In this document: one piece after another, positions 18,418 to 26,733 of the stretch | How positions within the stretch are numbered: the stretch's first letter is position 1 | Layout of the letters: every line of letters starts with the position of its first letter | Assembly: GCA_018883125.1 (NCBI GenBank) | Contig: VEQR01000008.1 | Location: 1 to 57,913, forward strand | Length of the DNA: 57,913 nucleotides | Source of the DNA: Candidatus Kapaibacterium sp. | Lineage (GTDB): Bacteria; Bacteroidota; Ignavibacteria; Kapaibacteriales; Kapaibacteriaceae | Direction of reading: 5' to 3' | Notes under the pieces: generated by a model | Told to the model about the DNA's origin: nothing | The model's input: only the letters and a program-made list of their open reading frames with translations | The model's database searches: none | Program-made: the position numbers and the translations under genes

Positions 18418-19509
18418 ATGACGGTAGTCCGGCAAATTGTTCTCGGTCTTGCGGCACTCTTCGCAACGTCATCGCTTGCTCTGGCGCAGGCAGGGGGCGC
18501 GGCGGTTCCGTTCCTGCTCATCACGCCGGACTCGCGTGCCAGTGGCATGGGCGATGTCGGCACGGCAATGACGGAGGACATCAACGCCGTGTTCTGGAAT
18601 ACGGGCGCCCTTGCCTTCAATGACGCATCGAACCAGGTGGCACTGAGTTTTGCCAAGTGGCTGCCGCAATTCAATGCCGATCTTTACTATTCCTACGGGA
18701 CCTACGGCCAGTACGTCGAAGAGCTCGGCGGTACGATTGCTGGTTCGTTCATCTTCATGAACTTAGGTGAGTTCACCAAGACCAATGAAAATGGGCAGGC
18801 ACTAGGCAAGTTCCGCTCGAACGAATTCTGCCTTGGCGTTTCCTACGGAACGCAAGTCGGTAAAGATGTTGGCTTGGGTGTGCAGGTCAAGTACATTCAG
18901 TCGAATCTGGCCCCGGCCAGTGCTGGTACTCCGGGCGCAGGCGTGGGCATATCGAGTGCCTTTGATATCGGTGTTCTCTGGCGTCCGTCGGACCTGAGCA
19001 TCTTCGGTGAGGACCTTAGCAACCGACTGCGCGTTGGTGCAAACCTCCAGAACTTCGGTCCAAAGATGACCTATGACCGCGAATCTGATCCGCTTCCGAC
19101 CAATCTGCGCGTTGGTGTTGCACTGACGGTCCTCGAGGATGAGTTCAATAAACTTACCTTCACGTCAGATGTGATGAAGCTTCTCGTGCGTCGTGATGGA
19201 AGTAATTCGGATCCACTTCCCATCTCGCTTGTTACATCGTGGGAGCGTGGTGGACTGGAAACAGGCTTTGGCATGGAATATGTCTATGACAAGTCGGTTG
19301 CCCTTCGCGGAGGCTACTTCACAGAGCCGGCGGCTGCCGGTGCCCGTGAGTATTTCACCCTCGGCGCCGGGGTAAACTATGACATCTTCCGTGCCGACTT
19401 CAGCTACTACATCACTGTTGAGCAAAACCACCCGCTTGGCAATACTCTCCGCTTCTCCTTGATCGTTGACTGGGGTCGCGAAGGCACAGGTAGCTCGTCT
19501 GGTAACTAA
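18418..19509 (+). CDS. porV: Type IX secretion outer-membrane protein PorV
   Basis: PorV is a FadL-like beta-barrel that shuttles type IX cargo from the translocon to PorU. The mature N-terminus carries the family hallmark PFLLITPDSRASGMGD, then AVFWNTGALAF. The rest alternates in a beta-strand pattern and ends in a barrel-like strand (LRFSLIVDWG) before a short tail. A signal peptide ending ALAQA spans about residues 1-22. The ATG at 18418 is chosen because GGAG lies seven bases upstream; in-frame starts exist at 18406 and 18382. Length is 363 residues. It adjoins porU. Confidence 0.92.
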   Translation: MTVVRQIVLGLAALFATSSLALAQAGGAAVPFLLITPDSRASGMGDVGTAMTEDINAVFWNTGALAFNDASNQVALSFAKWLPQFNADLYYSYGTYGQYVEELGGTIAGSFIFMNLGEFTKTNENGQALGKFRSNEFCLGVSYGTQVGKDVGLGVQVKYIQSNLAPASAGTPGAGVGISSAFDIGVLWRPSDLSIFGEDLSNRLRVGANLQNFGPKMTYDRESDPLPTNLRVGVALTVLEDEFNKLTFTSDVMKLLVRRDGSNSDPLPISLVTSWERGGLETGFGMEYVYDKSVALRGGYFTEPAAAGAREYFTLGAGVNYDIFRADFSYYITVEQNHPLGNTLRFSLIVDWGREGTGSSSGN

Positions 19510-19518
19510 GGACCGTGT

Positions 19519-20115
19519 TCAGCCCTTCCTGCGCCGGCGCAGGAACCAGATCAGCGCTGCAACGGCGATCGCCCCGGTGATCACCCATCCGTAGGCGGTG
19601 AGGTACCCTTCGACGTCGCGCCAGCGTTGCCCCACAGTCGTTCCTATCCACAGCAGTACTGCGTTCCAAGCGAGGGCGCTCACGGCGCTGTACGCCAATG
19701 TGCGCGGCAGCGGAAGGCGCACAACGCCGGCTGCAAAGGCCACAACGGCGCGCGTGCCGGCAAGAAATCTGTTGGCGATGATAATCAGTCCGTGATACCG
19801 GTCAAATAGCTTTTCGACCCGTACCAGCATCTCTCGTGTGATGAAGGGCACAAGAGGTGAATCCGCAATGGCTTCGCCGTAGCGCCTGCCCAGCAAATAG
19901 GCCGTGCAGAAACCGCCGATAGAACCAAGCGTGGAACTGATGAGAAAGGTTGAGAAGTCTCCGAGCCCCATGCCAACAAGTGATCCGATAAAGACCATGA
20001 GCACATCGCTTGGCGATGGGGGAAAGAGATTCTCGACGTAGGCAACACCAAAGGCGGTGACGACAAGTGCCCAGGTCGGAAAACTTTGCAGAAGTGTGAT
20101 GAGTGATTCGATCAT
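19519..20115 (-). CDS. DedA family (SNARE-associated/VTT) membrane protein
   Basis: DedA proteins are inner-membrane proteins linked to lipid-carrier flipping and membrane homeostasis. The 198-residue protein has the re-entrant loop motif ENLFPPSPSD near residues 28-37 and the second motif NRFLAGTRAVVAFAAG near 111-126. Helices follow and a very basic C-terminus (RRRRKG). It runs opposite to porV, with stops only nine bases apart, and divergently from pruA. A near-match -7 element (TAGGTTCG, minus strand, 20143-20136) lies 20 bases before the start. The substrate is not predictable. Confidence 0.9.
   Translation of the reverse strand: MIESLITLLQSFPTWALVVTAFGVAYVENLFPPSPSDVLMVFIGSLVGMGLGDFSTFLISSTLGSIGGFCTAYLLGRRYGEAIADSPLVPFITREMLVRVEKLFDRYHGLIIIANRFLAGTRAVVAFAAGVVRLPLPRTLAYSAVSALAWNAVLLWIGTTVGQRWRDVEGYLTAYGWVITGAIAVAALIWFLRRRRKG
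19526..19545. repeat. Perfect 20-bp palindrome in the 3' end of dedA
   Basis: TTCCTGCGCC is followed directly by its exact complement GGCGCAGGAA. The palindrome codes for the arginine-rich dedA tail and lies at the convergent junction with porV, so it could fold in both transcripts and act as a bidirectional end. No T-run follows on either side, so termination is only a suggestion. Confidence 0.5.
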
Positions 20116-20157
20116 GTGATGGCGATGTTGGTGAGCGAACCTACGACACAGACGATG

Positions 20158-20165
20158 TAAATTTG
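20158..20165 (+). promoter_or_regulatory. -7 element upstream of pruA
   Basis: TAAATTTG matches TAnnTTTG and lies 24 bases before the pruA ATG. An upstream TTG is 27 bases away (20128-20130), longer than the 21-base gap seen in the best promoters here. Confidence 0.6.
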
Positions 20166-20189
20166 CGATTCATACAACCAGAGGAATTC

Positions 20190-21737
20190 ATGAAGCCGTT
20201 TGTCAATGAAGCGTATCACGACTTTACCAAGCCGGCAGTTGCTGCAAAGCAGCGTGCTGCGGTTGATGCCGTGCGTGCAACGTTTGGTAAGGAGTACCCG
20301 AACATCATCAATGGTCGGCGCGTCAAGACCGACAAGAAGACGATCAGCTCCAACCCTGCAGCACCAAAGGAAACGATCGGTGTTTTTCAGAAGTCTGGAA
20401 TAGAACATGCTGAGCAGGCGATGAAGGCTGCACAGAAGGCCTTTGAGTCATGGAAGAACGTCGACCCCAAGAAGCGTGCTGCTGTGCTCTTCAAGGCTGC
20501 CAACATCATCCGACGTCGCCGTCTGGAAATCAATGCTTGGATGATCAGTGAGGTTGGAAAGAACTACCTTGAGGCCGATGCTGATACCTGTGAAGCGATT
20601 GACTTCCTTGATTTCTATGGACGTGAGATGCTACGTCTTGCCGGACCGCAGCCGATCGTGCCGCAGCCCGGCGAAAAGAACGAGCTTCTCTATATTCCGA
20701 TGGGTGTTGGTGTTGTTATCCCACCGTGGAACTTCCCGTTTGCGATCCTTGCGGGGATGTCCTCTGCCGCTATAGTGGCAGGGAACACTGTGGTTTTGAA
20801 GCCGTCGAGCGATTCGCCGATGATGGGATGGTTGTTCCAGGAGATTATGACCGAAGCTGGCCTGCCCCCTGGCGTGCTGAACTTCTTGGTTGCCTCGGGA
20901 GCGGAAGCCGGTGATTATCTGGTAGCTCATCCAAAGACGCGGTTCATCTCATTCACAGGATCGATGCAGGTTGGTCTTCACGTGAATGAGCTTGCGGCAA
21001 AGACGCAGCCGGGTCAGATCTGGATCAAGCGTGTTGTGGCCGAGATGGGTGGCAAGGATGCCATCATCGTCGATGCCGACACCGATATCGACACGGCAGT
21101 TCATGGAGTTGTGGCTGCGGCATTTGGTTTTCAAGGTCAAAAGTGCTCCGCCTGCTCGCGTGCCATCGTTGATGCAAAGGTGTATGATGAGTTCGTTGCC
21201 AAGCTGAAGATCGCTGTTGATGAGATCAAGATCGGTGACCCGAAGGACGACGCCCGCATGGGGCCAGTGGTATCTCCCCGTGCGGAGAAGACCATCCTCG
21301 AATACATCGAGATCGGCAAGAAGGAAGGCAAGCTCATCTGCGGCGGCTCCAAGGTTGCCGGTGCGGCCGGCTACTTCATCCAGCCAACGGTCTTTGTGAA
21401 CGTCAAGCCAAACGCTCGTCTGATGCAGGAGGAGATTTTCGGACCGGTGCTTGCCGTGTGCAAGGCAAAGGACTTTGACCATGCCCTGGAGATCGCCAAT
21501 AACACGATCTATGGTCTAACCGGTGCCGTCTATACCCGCAGCGCCAAGAAACTCGCACGCGCGCGCCAGGAATTCCATTGCGGCAACCTGTATCTGAATC
21601 GTAAGTGCACCGGAGCGATGGTTGGTGGACACCCGTTTGGTGGTTTTAACATGAGTGGCACGGATTCGAAGGCCGGCGGACATGACTACCTGCTTCTGTT
21701 CCTTCAGGCAAAATCTGTGGCAACGAAGATCTCATGA
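20190..21737 (+). CDS. pruA: 1-pyrroline-5-carboxylate (L-glutamate gamma-semialdehyde) dehydrogenase
   Basis: Oxidises glutamate semialdehyde to glutamate with NAD+, the second step of proline breakdown. The ATG at 20190 has AGAGGA upstream and gives 515 residues, the usual length of the RocA-type single-function enzyme. The catalytic Cys319 is in GQKCSACSR and Glu285 in AEMGGKDAI. The cofactor-site VVIPPWNFPFAI lies near residues 175-186. No proline dehydrogenase gene is visible nearby. Its stop overlaps the start of the next gene (ATGA), so the unknown secreted protein downstream is translated with it. Confidence 0.95.
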   Translation: MKPFVNEAYHDFTKPAVAAKQRAAVDAVRATFGKEYPNIINGRRVKTDKKTISSNPAAPKETIGVFQKSGIEHAEQAMKAAQKAFESWKNVDPKKRAAVLFKAANIIRRRRLEINAWMISEVGKNYLEADADTCEAIDFLDFYGREMLRLAGPQPIVPQPGEKNELLYIPMGVGVVIPPWNFPFAILAGMSSAAIVAGNTVVLKPSSDSPMMGWLFQEIMTEAGLPPGVLNFLVASGAEAGDYLVAHPKTRFISFTGSMQVGLHVNELAAKTQPGQIWIKRVVAEMGGKDAIIVDADTDIDTAVHGVVAAAFGFQGQKCSACSRAIVDAKVYDEFVAKLKIAVDEIKIGDPKDDARMGPVVSPRAEKTILEYIEIGKKEGKLICGGSKVAGAAGYFIQPTVFVNVKPNARLMQEEIFGPVLAVCKAKDFDHALEIANNTIYGLTGAVYTRSAKKLARARQEFHCGNLYLNRKCTGAMVGGHPFGGFNMSGTDSKAGGHDYLLLFLQAKSVATKIS

Positions 21738-22504
21738 TGTCTGACCGACCAAACCGTGGAGCACATATCGTGCTCATCATAGCCTTCTTCGTTGGCTTGT
21801 GTGCCAGCGGACCTGCGAGTTCAGCTCAATCCATGACGGACAAGGCTCCGCTCGCAACGTACGGACAACTGCACGGTACATGGTTCAACGGAAAGTTCAT
21901 TGAAGAACTCAGTACGTCTCACTCCCTGGGGAACGCGGTTGCTCGACTCTCTGTAGATGAGCCTATTTGGATCCGCATCGATTCGACCATCGAAAGCGGA
22001 AGAGTCCAGGCCGGAATGGGGCTCTCAAGAACCGACACAATGGTGCTGATGCAGTTGATGGTTCCCCGGGCTGGATTGAATTGGGGACTAGGCTACGTCG
22101 AGCAGCCGAGCTGGATGCTTTCCTACGACACACAGAAGGGAACGTATGTTGCCCTCACACCCTTGGACAGTATGGAGGCTGCGCCAATTGTGATGGGCAA
22201 GCTTCCTTCGAAGAATCCCGATCCACAGTTCATGCTGCGTCGCATGGTCAACGCCTCGGTGCTGGCTGGTACGTGGAAGTCGGCCTCGGGTCAGAAGGTT
22301 AGTATTACCAATGATCAGACGCTCACGATCAATGGTGACCGCATTCCGTATCAGCTCACGTTTGACGATGGTGGAGAGCGGATCCGAATCACCAGCACGG
22401 CCGGACAGCCCCGTTCATGGACAGCCGGCCGAAAGGGTTCTGTGCTGACGCTGACACCATCGACTGGTCAGCCCCTTGTTCTGACGCCGGAGCGAAAGGA
22501 CTAA
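21734..22504 (+). CDS. Secreted protein of unknown function
   Basis: I do not recognise the family. The 256-residue protein has a hydrophobic leader (about residues 11-31) ending SSAQS, so it is probably exported. The mature part appears beta-rich and has two segments beginning with a G-T-W triplet (LHGTWFNGKF near residue 46 and LAGTWKSASG near 178). The second is followed by alternating strands, as in small lipocalin-like or GTW repeat folds; that resemblance is only suggestive. It starts at an ATGA overlap with pruA, suggesting coupled expression. A functional tie to proline use is not evident. Confidence 0.75.
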   Translation: MMSDRPNRGAHIVLIIAFFVGLCASGPASSAQSMTDKAPLATYGQLHGTWFNGKFIEELSTSHSLGNAVARLSVDEPIWIRIDSTIESGRVQAGMGLSRTDTMVLMQLMVPRAGLNWGLGYVEQPSWMLSYDTQKGTYVALTPLDSMEAAPIVMGKLPSKNPDPQFMLRRMVNASVLAGTWKSASGQKVSITNDQTLTINGDRIPYQLTFDDGGERIRITSTAGQPRSWTAGRKGSVLTLTPSTGQPLVLTPERKD

Positions 22505-22551
22505 CGGGGGGAATTCTTGAACGCCACGTAAGTACTTTGATTCCATGCCAC

Positions 22552-22583
22552 TTGGATGTCGTTCAAAAAAATCCGTATCTTTG
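22552..22583 (+). promoter_or_regulatory. rplS promoter
   Basis: TTG (22552-22554), a 21-base gap, then TATCTTTG (22576-22583). The geometry matches the tRNA-Gly and YceD/rpmF promoters exactly. The mRNA leader would be about 80 bases. Confidence 0.8.
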
Positions 22584-22596
22584 CGGCCCTTCAAAC

Positions 22597-22620
22597 AGCA
22601 AGACTGATGGCGGTCTTGTT
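22597..22620 (+). promoter_or_regulatory. Hairpin in the rplS mRNA leader
   Basis: AGCAAGAC (22597-22604) pairs with GTCTTGTT (22613-22620), including one G-T wobble, around an 8-base loop. It is placed soon after the transcription start and before the ribosome site. It could be a site for ribosomal-protein feedback, which is inference. Confidence 0.4.
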
Positions 22621-22668
22621 GGTCAGGTCCACTGAAGTTTCTCACGAAAACACCACCGGAGTAAAAAC

Positions 22669-23052
22669 ATGCACCCAAAAGTCAAAGCAATAGAAACCAT
22701 AGCTGCCACAGAGGCCTTTGAGCAGCGTCAGGCTAAGGCCGGCGAAGCTTCACCAGTAATCCCTGACTTCCGTCCGGGTGATACAGTGAAGATCGCGGTG
22801 CGCGTTGTGGAAGGTGAAAAGGAGCGTATCCAGAACTTCCAGGGCGTGATCATCGCTCGACGCGGAAGCGGAATGAATGAGACATTCCGCGTTCGGAAGA
22901 TCTCCAACGGAGTAGGCGTAGAGCGCATCTTCCCGATCCACTCGCCGATCATTCAGTCCATGCAGGTTCTTAAGAGTGGTGATGTGCGTCGTGCCAAGCT
23001 GTACTATCTGCGCGGCATGAGCGATAAGAAGATCCGTCAAAAGCTGTCGTAA
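22669..23052 (+). CDS. rplS: 50S ribosomal protein L19
   Basis: L19 sits at the interface of the 30S and 50S subunits. The 127-residue protein contains the family signature [16 protein letters not shown], then [16 protein letters not shown] and the ending [16 protein letters not shown] site lies upstream of the ATG. It is unusual in standing alone: in many bacteria rplS follows trmD and rpsP, but here it has its own promoter and a terminator right after it. Confidence 0.97.
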   Translation: MHPKVKAIETIAATEAFEQRQAKAGEASPVIPDFRPGDTVKIAVRVVEGEKERIQNFQGVIIARRGSGMNETFRVRKISNGVGVERIFPIHSPIIQSMQVLKSGDVRRAKLYYLRGMSDKKIRQKLS

Positions 23053-23093
23053 TCCGAAGGCTCCTTGGGAGTCAGAAAAATCAGCAATTTCGA

Positions 23094-23122
23094 GGCCCCG
23101 CACGCGCGGGGCCTTTTCTTTT
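23094..23122 (+). terminator. Rho-independent terminator after rplS
   Basis: A perfect 8-bp GC stem, GGCCCCGC (23094-23101) with GCGGGGCC (23106-23113), has a 4-base loop and is followed by TTTTCTTTTT. Confidence 0.93.
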
Positions 23123-23137
23123 TGACCAAATCGTTAC

Positions 23138-24379
23138 ATGCGCGTTTCCATCGTTTCCATCGGCGATGAAGTTCTCATCGGACAGATCCTTAACCGCAAT
23201 GCTGCGTGGTTGGCAGAGGAGCTCACTCTGGCCGGTTGCACGCTCGTTGAGCATGTAACGATCGGCGACGTAGCGGTGCAACTGACGCAGACGCTCGATC
23301 GACTTTCCTTGGCCAGCGAGATGATCATCATGACAGGGGGCTTGGGGCCAACGCATGATGACATCACCAAGGATGTTCTCACATCGTATACGAACGATCT
23401 GCTGGTGGTTTCTGAAGGCTGGCTCTCGCATCTGCATAACTGGATGCGCGAGCGCGGTCGCCAGGTTACCGAGCGCAATGCCGGTCAGGCGCTCATACCA
23501 TCGCGCGCGACAATTCTTCCAAATCCAATTGGTACGGCCCCCGGACTTCTACTGAACCACCACGAGTGCCTTCTGGTTGCATTGCCGGGCGTGCCCAAGG
23601 AAATGCAGGAGATCACAACGCACCATGTGCTGCCGATGCTGCGGGAGCGCATTAATGCCGCACGTGAGCAGCGAAGTGAGTATGTAACGCTTCTTACTAC
23701 TGGTGTGGCTGAGAGTACGCTTGCTGACATCATTGGCGATCCGACCGAGTTTCTCGGTGATTGTTCTCTGGCCTTCCTTCCGAGTTATCATGGGGTTAGG
23801 CTGCGGATTGGGGCGCGCAGTGCCAGCCCCCTTACCCGTGAGCAGGAGCTCTGGCGGGTGCGCGATGTGCTGATGCAGCGCGTTGGTACGCATGTGTTCG
23901 GCGAAGGCAAACAGACCCTTGCTGAGGTTGTCGGCCTACGACTTCGTGAGCTTGGTCAGACGCTGGCCATTGCTGAGTCGTGCACCAGCGGTATGCTCGG
24001 AGCGCGCCTTACGGATGTCAGCGGGTCTAGCCTGTGGTTCCTTGGCGGCGTGATGTGCTACAGCAACGCCTCCAAGGTCCGGGATGTGGGCGTTGACGAG
24101 CAGACTCTTGTGCGCCATGGCGCCGTGAGCAAAGAGGTGGCCGCGGAGCTGGCCAGCGGCATTCGAGAGCGGTTTCAGAGTACCTACGGTATCGGAATCA
24201 CCGGCGTTGCCGGACCCGGTGGCGGATCGGAACAGAAGCCCGTCGGTACAGTCTACATTGCGGTGTCTTCGCCGCAGCGGTGCGTGCCCATTCGCTTTCA
24301 GTTCGGCGACGATCGCCATGTCAATCGAGAACGAAGCGTTGGGGCAGCTCTTAGCATGCTTTGGAAGGAACTCGCGTGA
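23138..24379 (+). CDS. cinA: CinA family protein (MoaB-like domain plus NMN amidohydrolase domain)
   Basis: CinA proteins combine an N-terminal molybdopterin-binding-like domain, reported to act as an ADP-ribose pyrophosphatase in some bacteria, with a C-terminal nicotinamide-mononucleotide deamidase involved in NAD salvage. The 413-residue protein has GDEVLIGQILN near residue 9 and MTGGLGPTHDD near 64-76. In the C-terminal domain it has AESCTSGMLGARLTD near 282 and GITGVAGPGGG near 352. The full two-domain length is normal. It starts right after the rplS terminator and its stop overlaps the tsaD start (GTGA). Confidence 0.93.
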   Translation: MRVSIVSIGDEVLIGQILNRNAAWLAEELTLAGCTLVEHVTIGDVAVQLTQTLDRLSLASEMIIMTGGLGPTHDDITKDVLTSYTNDLLVVSEGWLSHLHNWMRERGRQVTERNAGQALIPSRATILPNPIGTAPGLLLNHHECLLVALPGVPKEMQEITTHHVLPMLRERINAAREQRSEYVTLLTTGVAESTLADIIGDPTEFLGDCSLAFLPSYHGVRLRIGARSASPLTREQELWRVRDVLMQRVGTHVFGEGKQTLAEVVGLRLRELGQTLAIAESCTSGMLGARLTDVSGSSLWFLGGVMCYSNASKVRDVGVDEQTLVRHGAVSKEVAAELASGIRERFQSTYGIGITGVAGPGGGSEQKPVGTVYIAVSSPQRCVPIRFQFGDDRHVNRERSVGAALSMLWKELA

Positions 24380-25377
24380 CGATCCTGGCAATTGAGACGT
24401 CGTGCGACGATACGGCATCTGCCGTCCTTGTTGACGGTCATGTGCGTAGTAACGTCATCTCGTCACAGGCCGTCCATGATCTGTACGGCGGAATCGTGCC
24501 CGAGCTTGCCTCACGTGAGCATGTCCGACTAATCTCGCAGATCGTTGATGCTGCGATAAGCAAGGCGGGCATTGCTCTGTCCGACATCGATGCGATCGCC
24601 GTCACCAATGGTCCGGGGCTTGCCGGTTCTCTGCTCGTTGGTTGTCATTACGCCAAGGGGCTTGCTCTTGCTCTTGGCGTGCCGTTGTATCCTATACATC
24701 ACATCGAAGCGCACGTGTATTCGGGGTATCTCGAGGATCCATCGCTGACCTATCCGAGTATTGCTCTGGTCGTCAGCGGCGGACATACCAGCATATTTCT
24801 CCTCGAGGGTCCGACAGAGTATCGCATTCTGGGGTCGACCACCGATGATGCGGCCGGCGAAGCTTTTGACAAGATCGCCAAGATGATGGGACTGGGCTAT
24901 CCCGGGGGCCCTGCCATCGACCGCCATGCGCAGGCTGGTAATGCCGAAGCGTTTGCTTTTCCGCGCGGTCGGATGCAGGAGGACTCCTACGACTTTTCCT
25001 TCAGCGGTCTGAAAACCGCTGTTCGCCGAGTGGTCGACCGTATCACAGGATCCGGCGAGCCCCTTCCCATTGACGACCTGTGCGCCTCAGCGCAGCGGGC
25101 AATCGTGGACGTGCTTGTACGCAAGACCATGCGCGCTGCGCGCGAGAACAACGTTGCGACGGTTGCCATTGCCGGTGGCGTTAGCGCTAACTCAGAGCTG
25201 CGTCAGTCGATGCAGACGCGCTGCCTAGAGGCAGGGATAACGTTCATCGCTCCTCGTATGCAATACTGCGTGGACAACGCAGCCATGATCGCTCACGTAG
25301 CCCAGATGCGTGTTGCCCACGGCGTTGCGGCCTCGATGGACTTTGCCATCGAGCCGAAAGCCATACGCAGCCGATAG
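24376..25377 (+). CDS. tsaD: tRNA N6-threonylcarbamoyladenosine transferase subunit TsaD
   Basis: TsaD, with TsaB and TsaE, transfers threonylcarbamoyl to A37 of tRNAs that read ANN codons. The 333-residue ASKHA-fold protein begins with LAIETSCDDT. It has the metal-binding HxxxH at His109 and His113 (HHIEAHVYS) and later SGGHTSIFLL and GGVSANSELR. The start is a GTG overlapping the cinA stop; a TTG 15 bases earlier is less likely because the family begins near this point. It faces glyA, with 12 bases between the stops and no clear terminator. Confidence 0.96.
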   Translation: MTILAIETSCDDTASAVLVDGHVRSNVISSQAVHDLYGGIVPELASREHVRLISQIVDAAISKAGIALSDIDAIAVTNGPGLAGSLLVGCHYAKGLALALGVPLYPIHHIEAHVYSGYLEDPSLTYPSIALVVSGGHTSIFLLEGPTEYRILGSTTDDAAGEAFDKIAKMMGLGYPGGPAIDRHAQAGNAEAFAFPRGRMQEDSYDFSFSGLKTAVRRVVDRITGSGEPLPIDDLCASAQRAIVDVLVRKTMRAARENNVATVAIAGGVSANSELRQSMQTRCLEAGITFIAPRMQYCVDNAAMIAHVAQMRVAHGVAASMDFAIEPKAIRSR

Positions 25378-25389
25378 GGGGCTGGCGAG

Positions 25390-26685
25390 TTACAGCGTTG
25401 GATACAGCGGGAAGCCGTTGCAGAATGTCTTCACATCTGCTTTTACAGCGGCGTAGACGTCCTCGTTGCCAACGTTGCTGATTACATGATCAATGAACCG
25501 TGCGATTTGTCGCATATCGTCCTCGACCATACCGCGGCTTGTCATAGCTGCTGCACCGAGACGAATGCCGCTCGTCACCAGCGGTGGCTGCGTGTCATAC
25601 GGCACCGCGTTCTTGTTACAGGTTATGCCCGCGGCATCAAGGGCATTCTCCGCCTGCTTGCCCGTGACGTTCTTATTCCGAAGGTCGATGAGCATCAGGT
25701 GATTGTCTGTGCCACCAGAAACGATATTGTAATCGTGCTTCATGAGCTCATCGGCCATGGCCGCGGCGTTGCGTACAACCTGCTTCGTGTACTCATCAAA
25801 GCTGTCCGTTAAACACTCGCCAAAGGCAACGGCCTTCGCTGCGATCACGTGCATAAGCGGTCCGCCCTGAATCCCCGGCATCACCATCGAATCGAGAAGT
25901 TCGCCCATAAGCTTCTTGCGTCCGCTCTTCGGAGCAACCTTGCCAAATGGATTCTCGTAATTCTTGCCCATCACGATGAGGCCACCGCGCGGACCGCGCA
26001 GGGTCTTGTGCGTTGTTGACGTCACAATATCACAGTATGGAACGGGGCTCATCAATCGCCCTTTGGCAATGAGTCCGGCAGGGTGGGCAATGTCAGCAAG
26101 GAGAAATGCACCAACCTTGTCGGCGATCTCACGGAAGGCTGCAAAGTCGATCTCGCGGGAATAGGCACTTGCTCCCACCGTGATCATCTTCGGACGGTGT
26201 TGCTTGGCCAAGTCCTCAACAACGTTGTAATCGAGTCGCTCGGTCTGCTTGTCCAGGCCGTAGCCAATGAAGTTGTAGAACATGCCCGAGAAGTTGACAG
26301 GTGAGCCGTGCGTTAAGTGTCCGCCGTGCGACAGGTCCATCCCAAGCACGGTATCACCGGGCTTAAGATAGGTGAAGTACACGGCCATGTTCGCGCCCGA
26401 GCCGGAGTGTGGCTGCACGTTGGCGTATTCGGCACCGAAGAGTGTCTTCAAACGCTCAATGGCGATGTTCTCGGCAACGTCTACCCATTCGCATCCCCCG
26501 TAGTAGCGCTTGCCCGGATAGCCCTCGGCGTACTTGTTCGTCAGGATGCTGCCTTGCGCTTCCATGACGCTGAGAGAGGTGAAATTCTCACTGGCGATCA
26601 GTTCGATTTTGTCGCATTGGCGACCATATTCGCCCCGTACGGCATCAAATACCTCGGGGTCCGTAGCGTGAAGATGAGAGTACAT
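25390..26685 (-). CDS. glyA: Serine hydroxymethyltransferase
   Basis: A PLP enzyme that converts serine and tetrahydrofolate to glycine and methylene-tetrahydrofolate. The 431-residue protein includes the PLP-lysine motif [12 protein letters not shown], the N-terminal ASENFTS, and [13 protein letters not shown]. It is on the minus strand, convergent with tsaD, and 48 bases downstream of the start of another minus-strand gene's 3' end (26734). No promoter with a full TAnnTTTG match was found in the short upstream gap, so it may be read from the upstream gene. Confidence 0.97.
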   Translation of the reverse strand: MYSHLHATDPEVFDAVRGEYGRQCDKIELIASENFTSLSVMEAQGSILTNKYAEGYPGKRYYGGCEWVDVAENIAIERLKTLFGAEYANVQPHSGSGANMAVYFTYLKPGDTVLGMDLSHGGHLTHGSPVNFSGMFYNFIGYGLDKQTERLDYNVVEDLAKQHRPKMITVGASAYSREIDFAAFREIADKVGAFLLADIAHPAGLIAKGRLMSPVPYCDIVTSTTHKTLRGPRGGLIVMGKNYENPFGKVAPKSGRKKLMGELLDSMVMPGIQGGPLMHVIAAKAVAFGECLTDSFDEYTKQVVRNAAAMADELMKHDYNIVSGGTDNHLMLIDLRNKNVTGKQAENALDAAGITCNKNAVPYDTQPPLVTSGIRLGAAAMTSRGMVEDDMRQIARFIDHVISNVGNEDVYAAVKADVKTFCNGFPLYPTL

Positions 26686-26733
26686 TGCTTGTGGTGAGTG
26701 TCGATGAAAAATCGTGTGTGAGATAAGGGTGCG

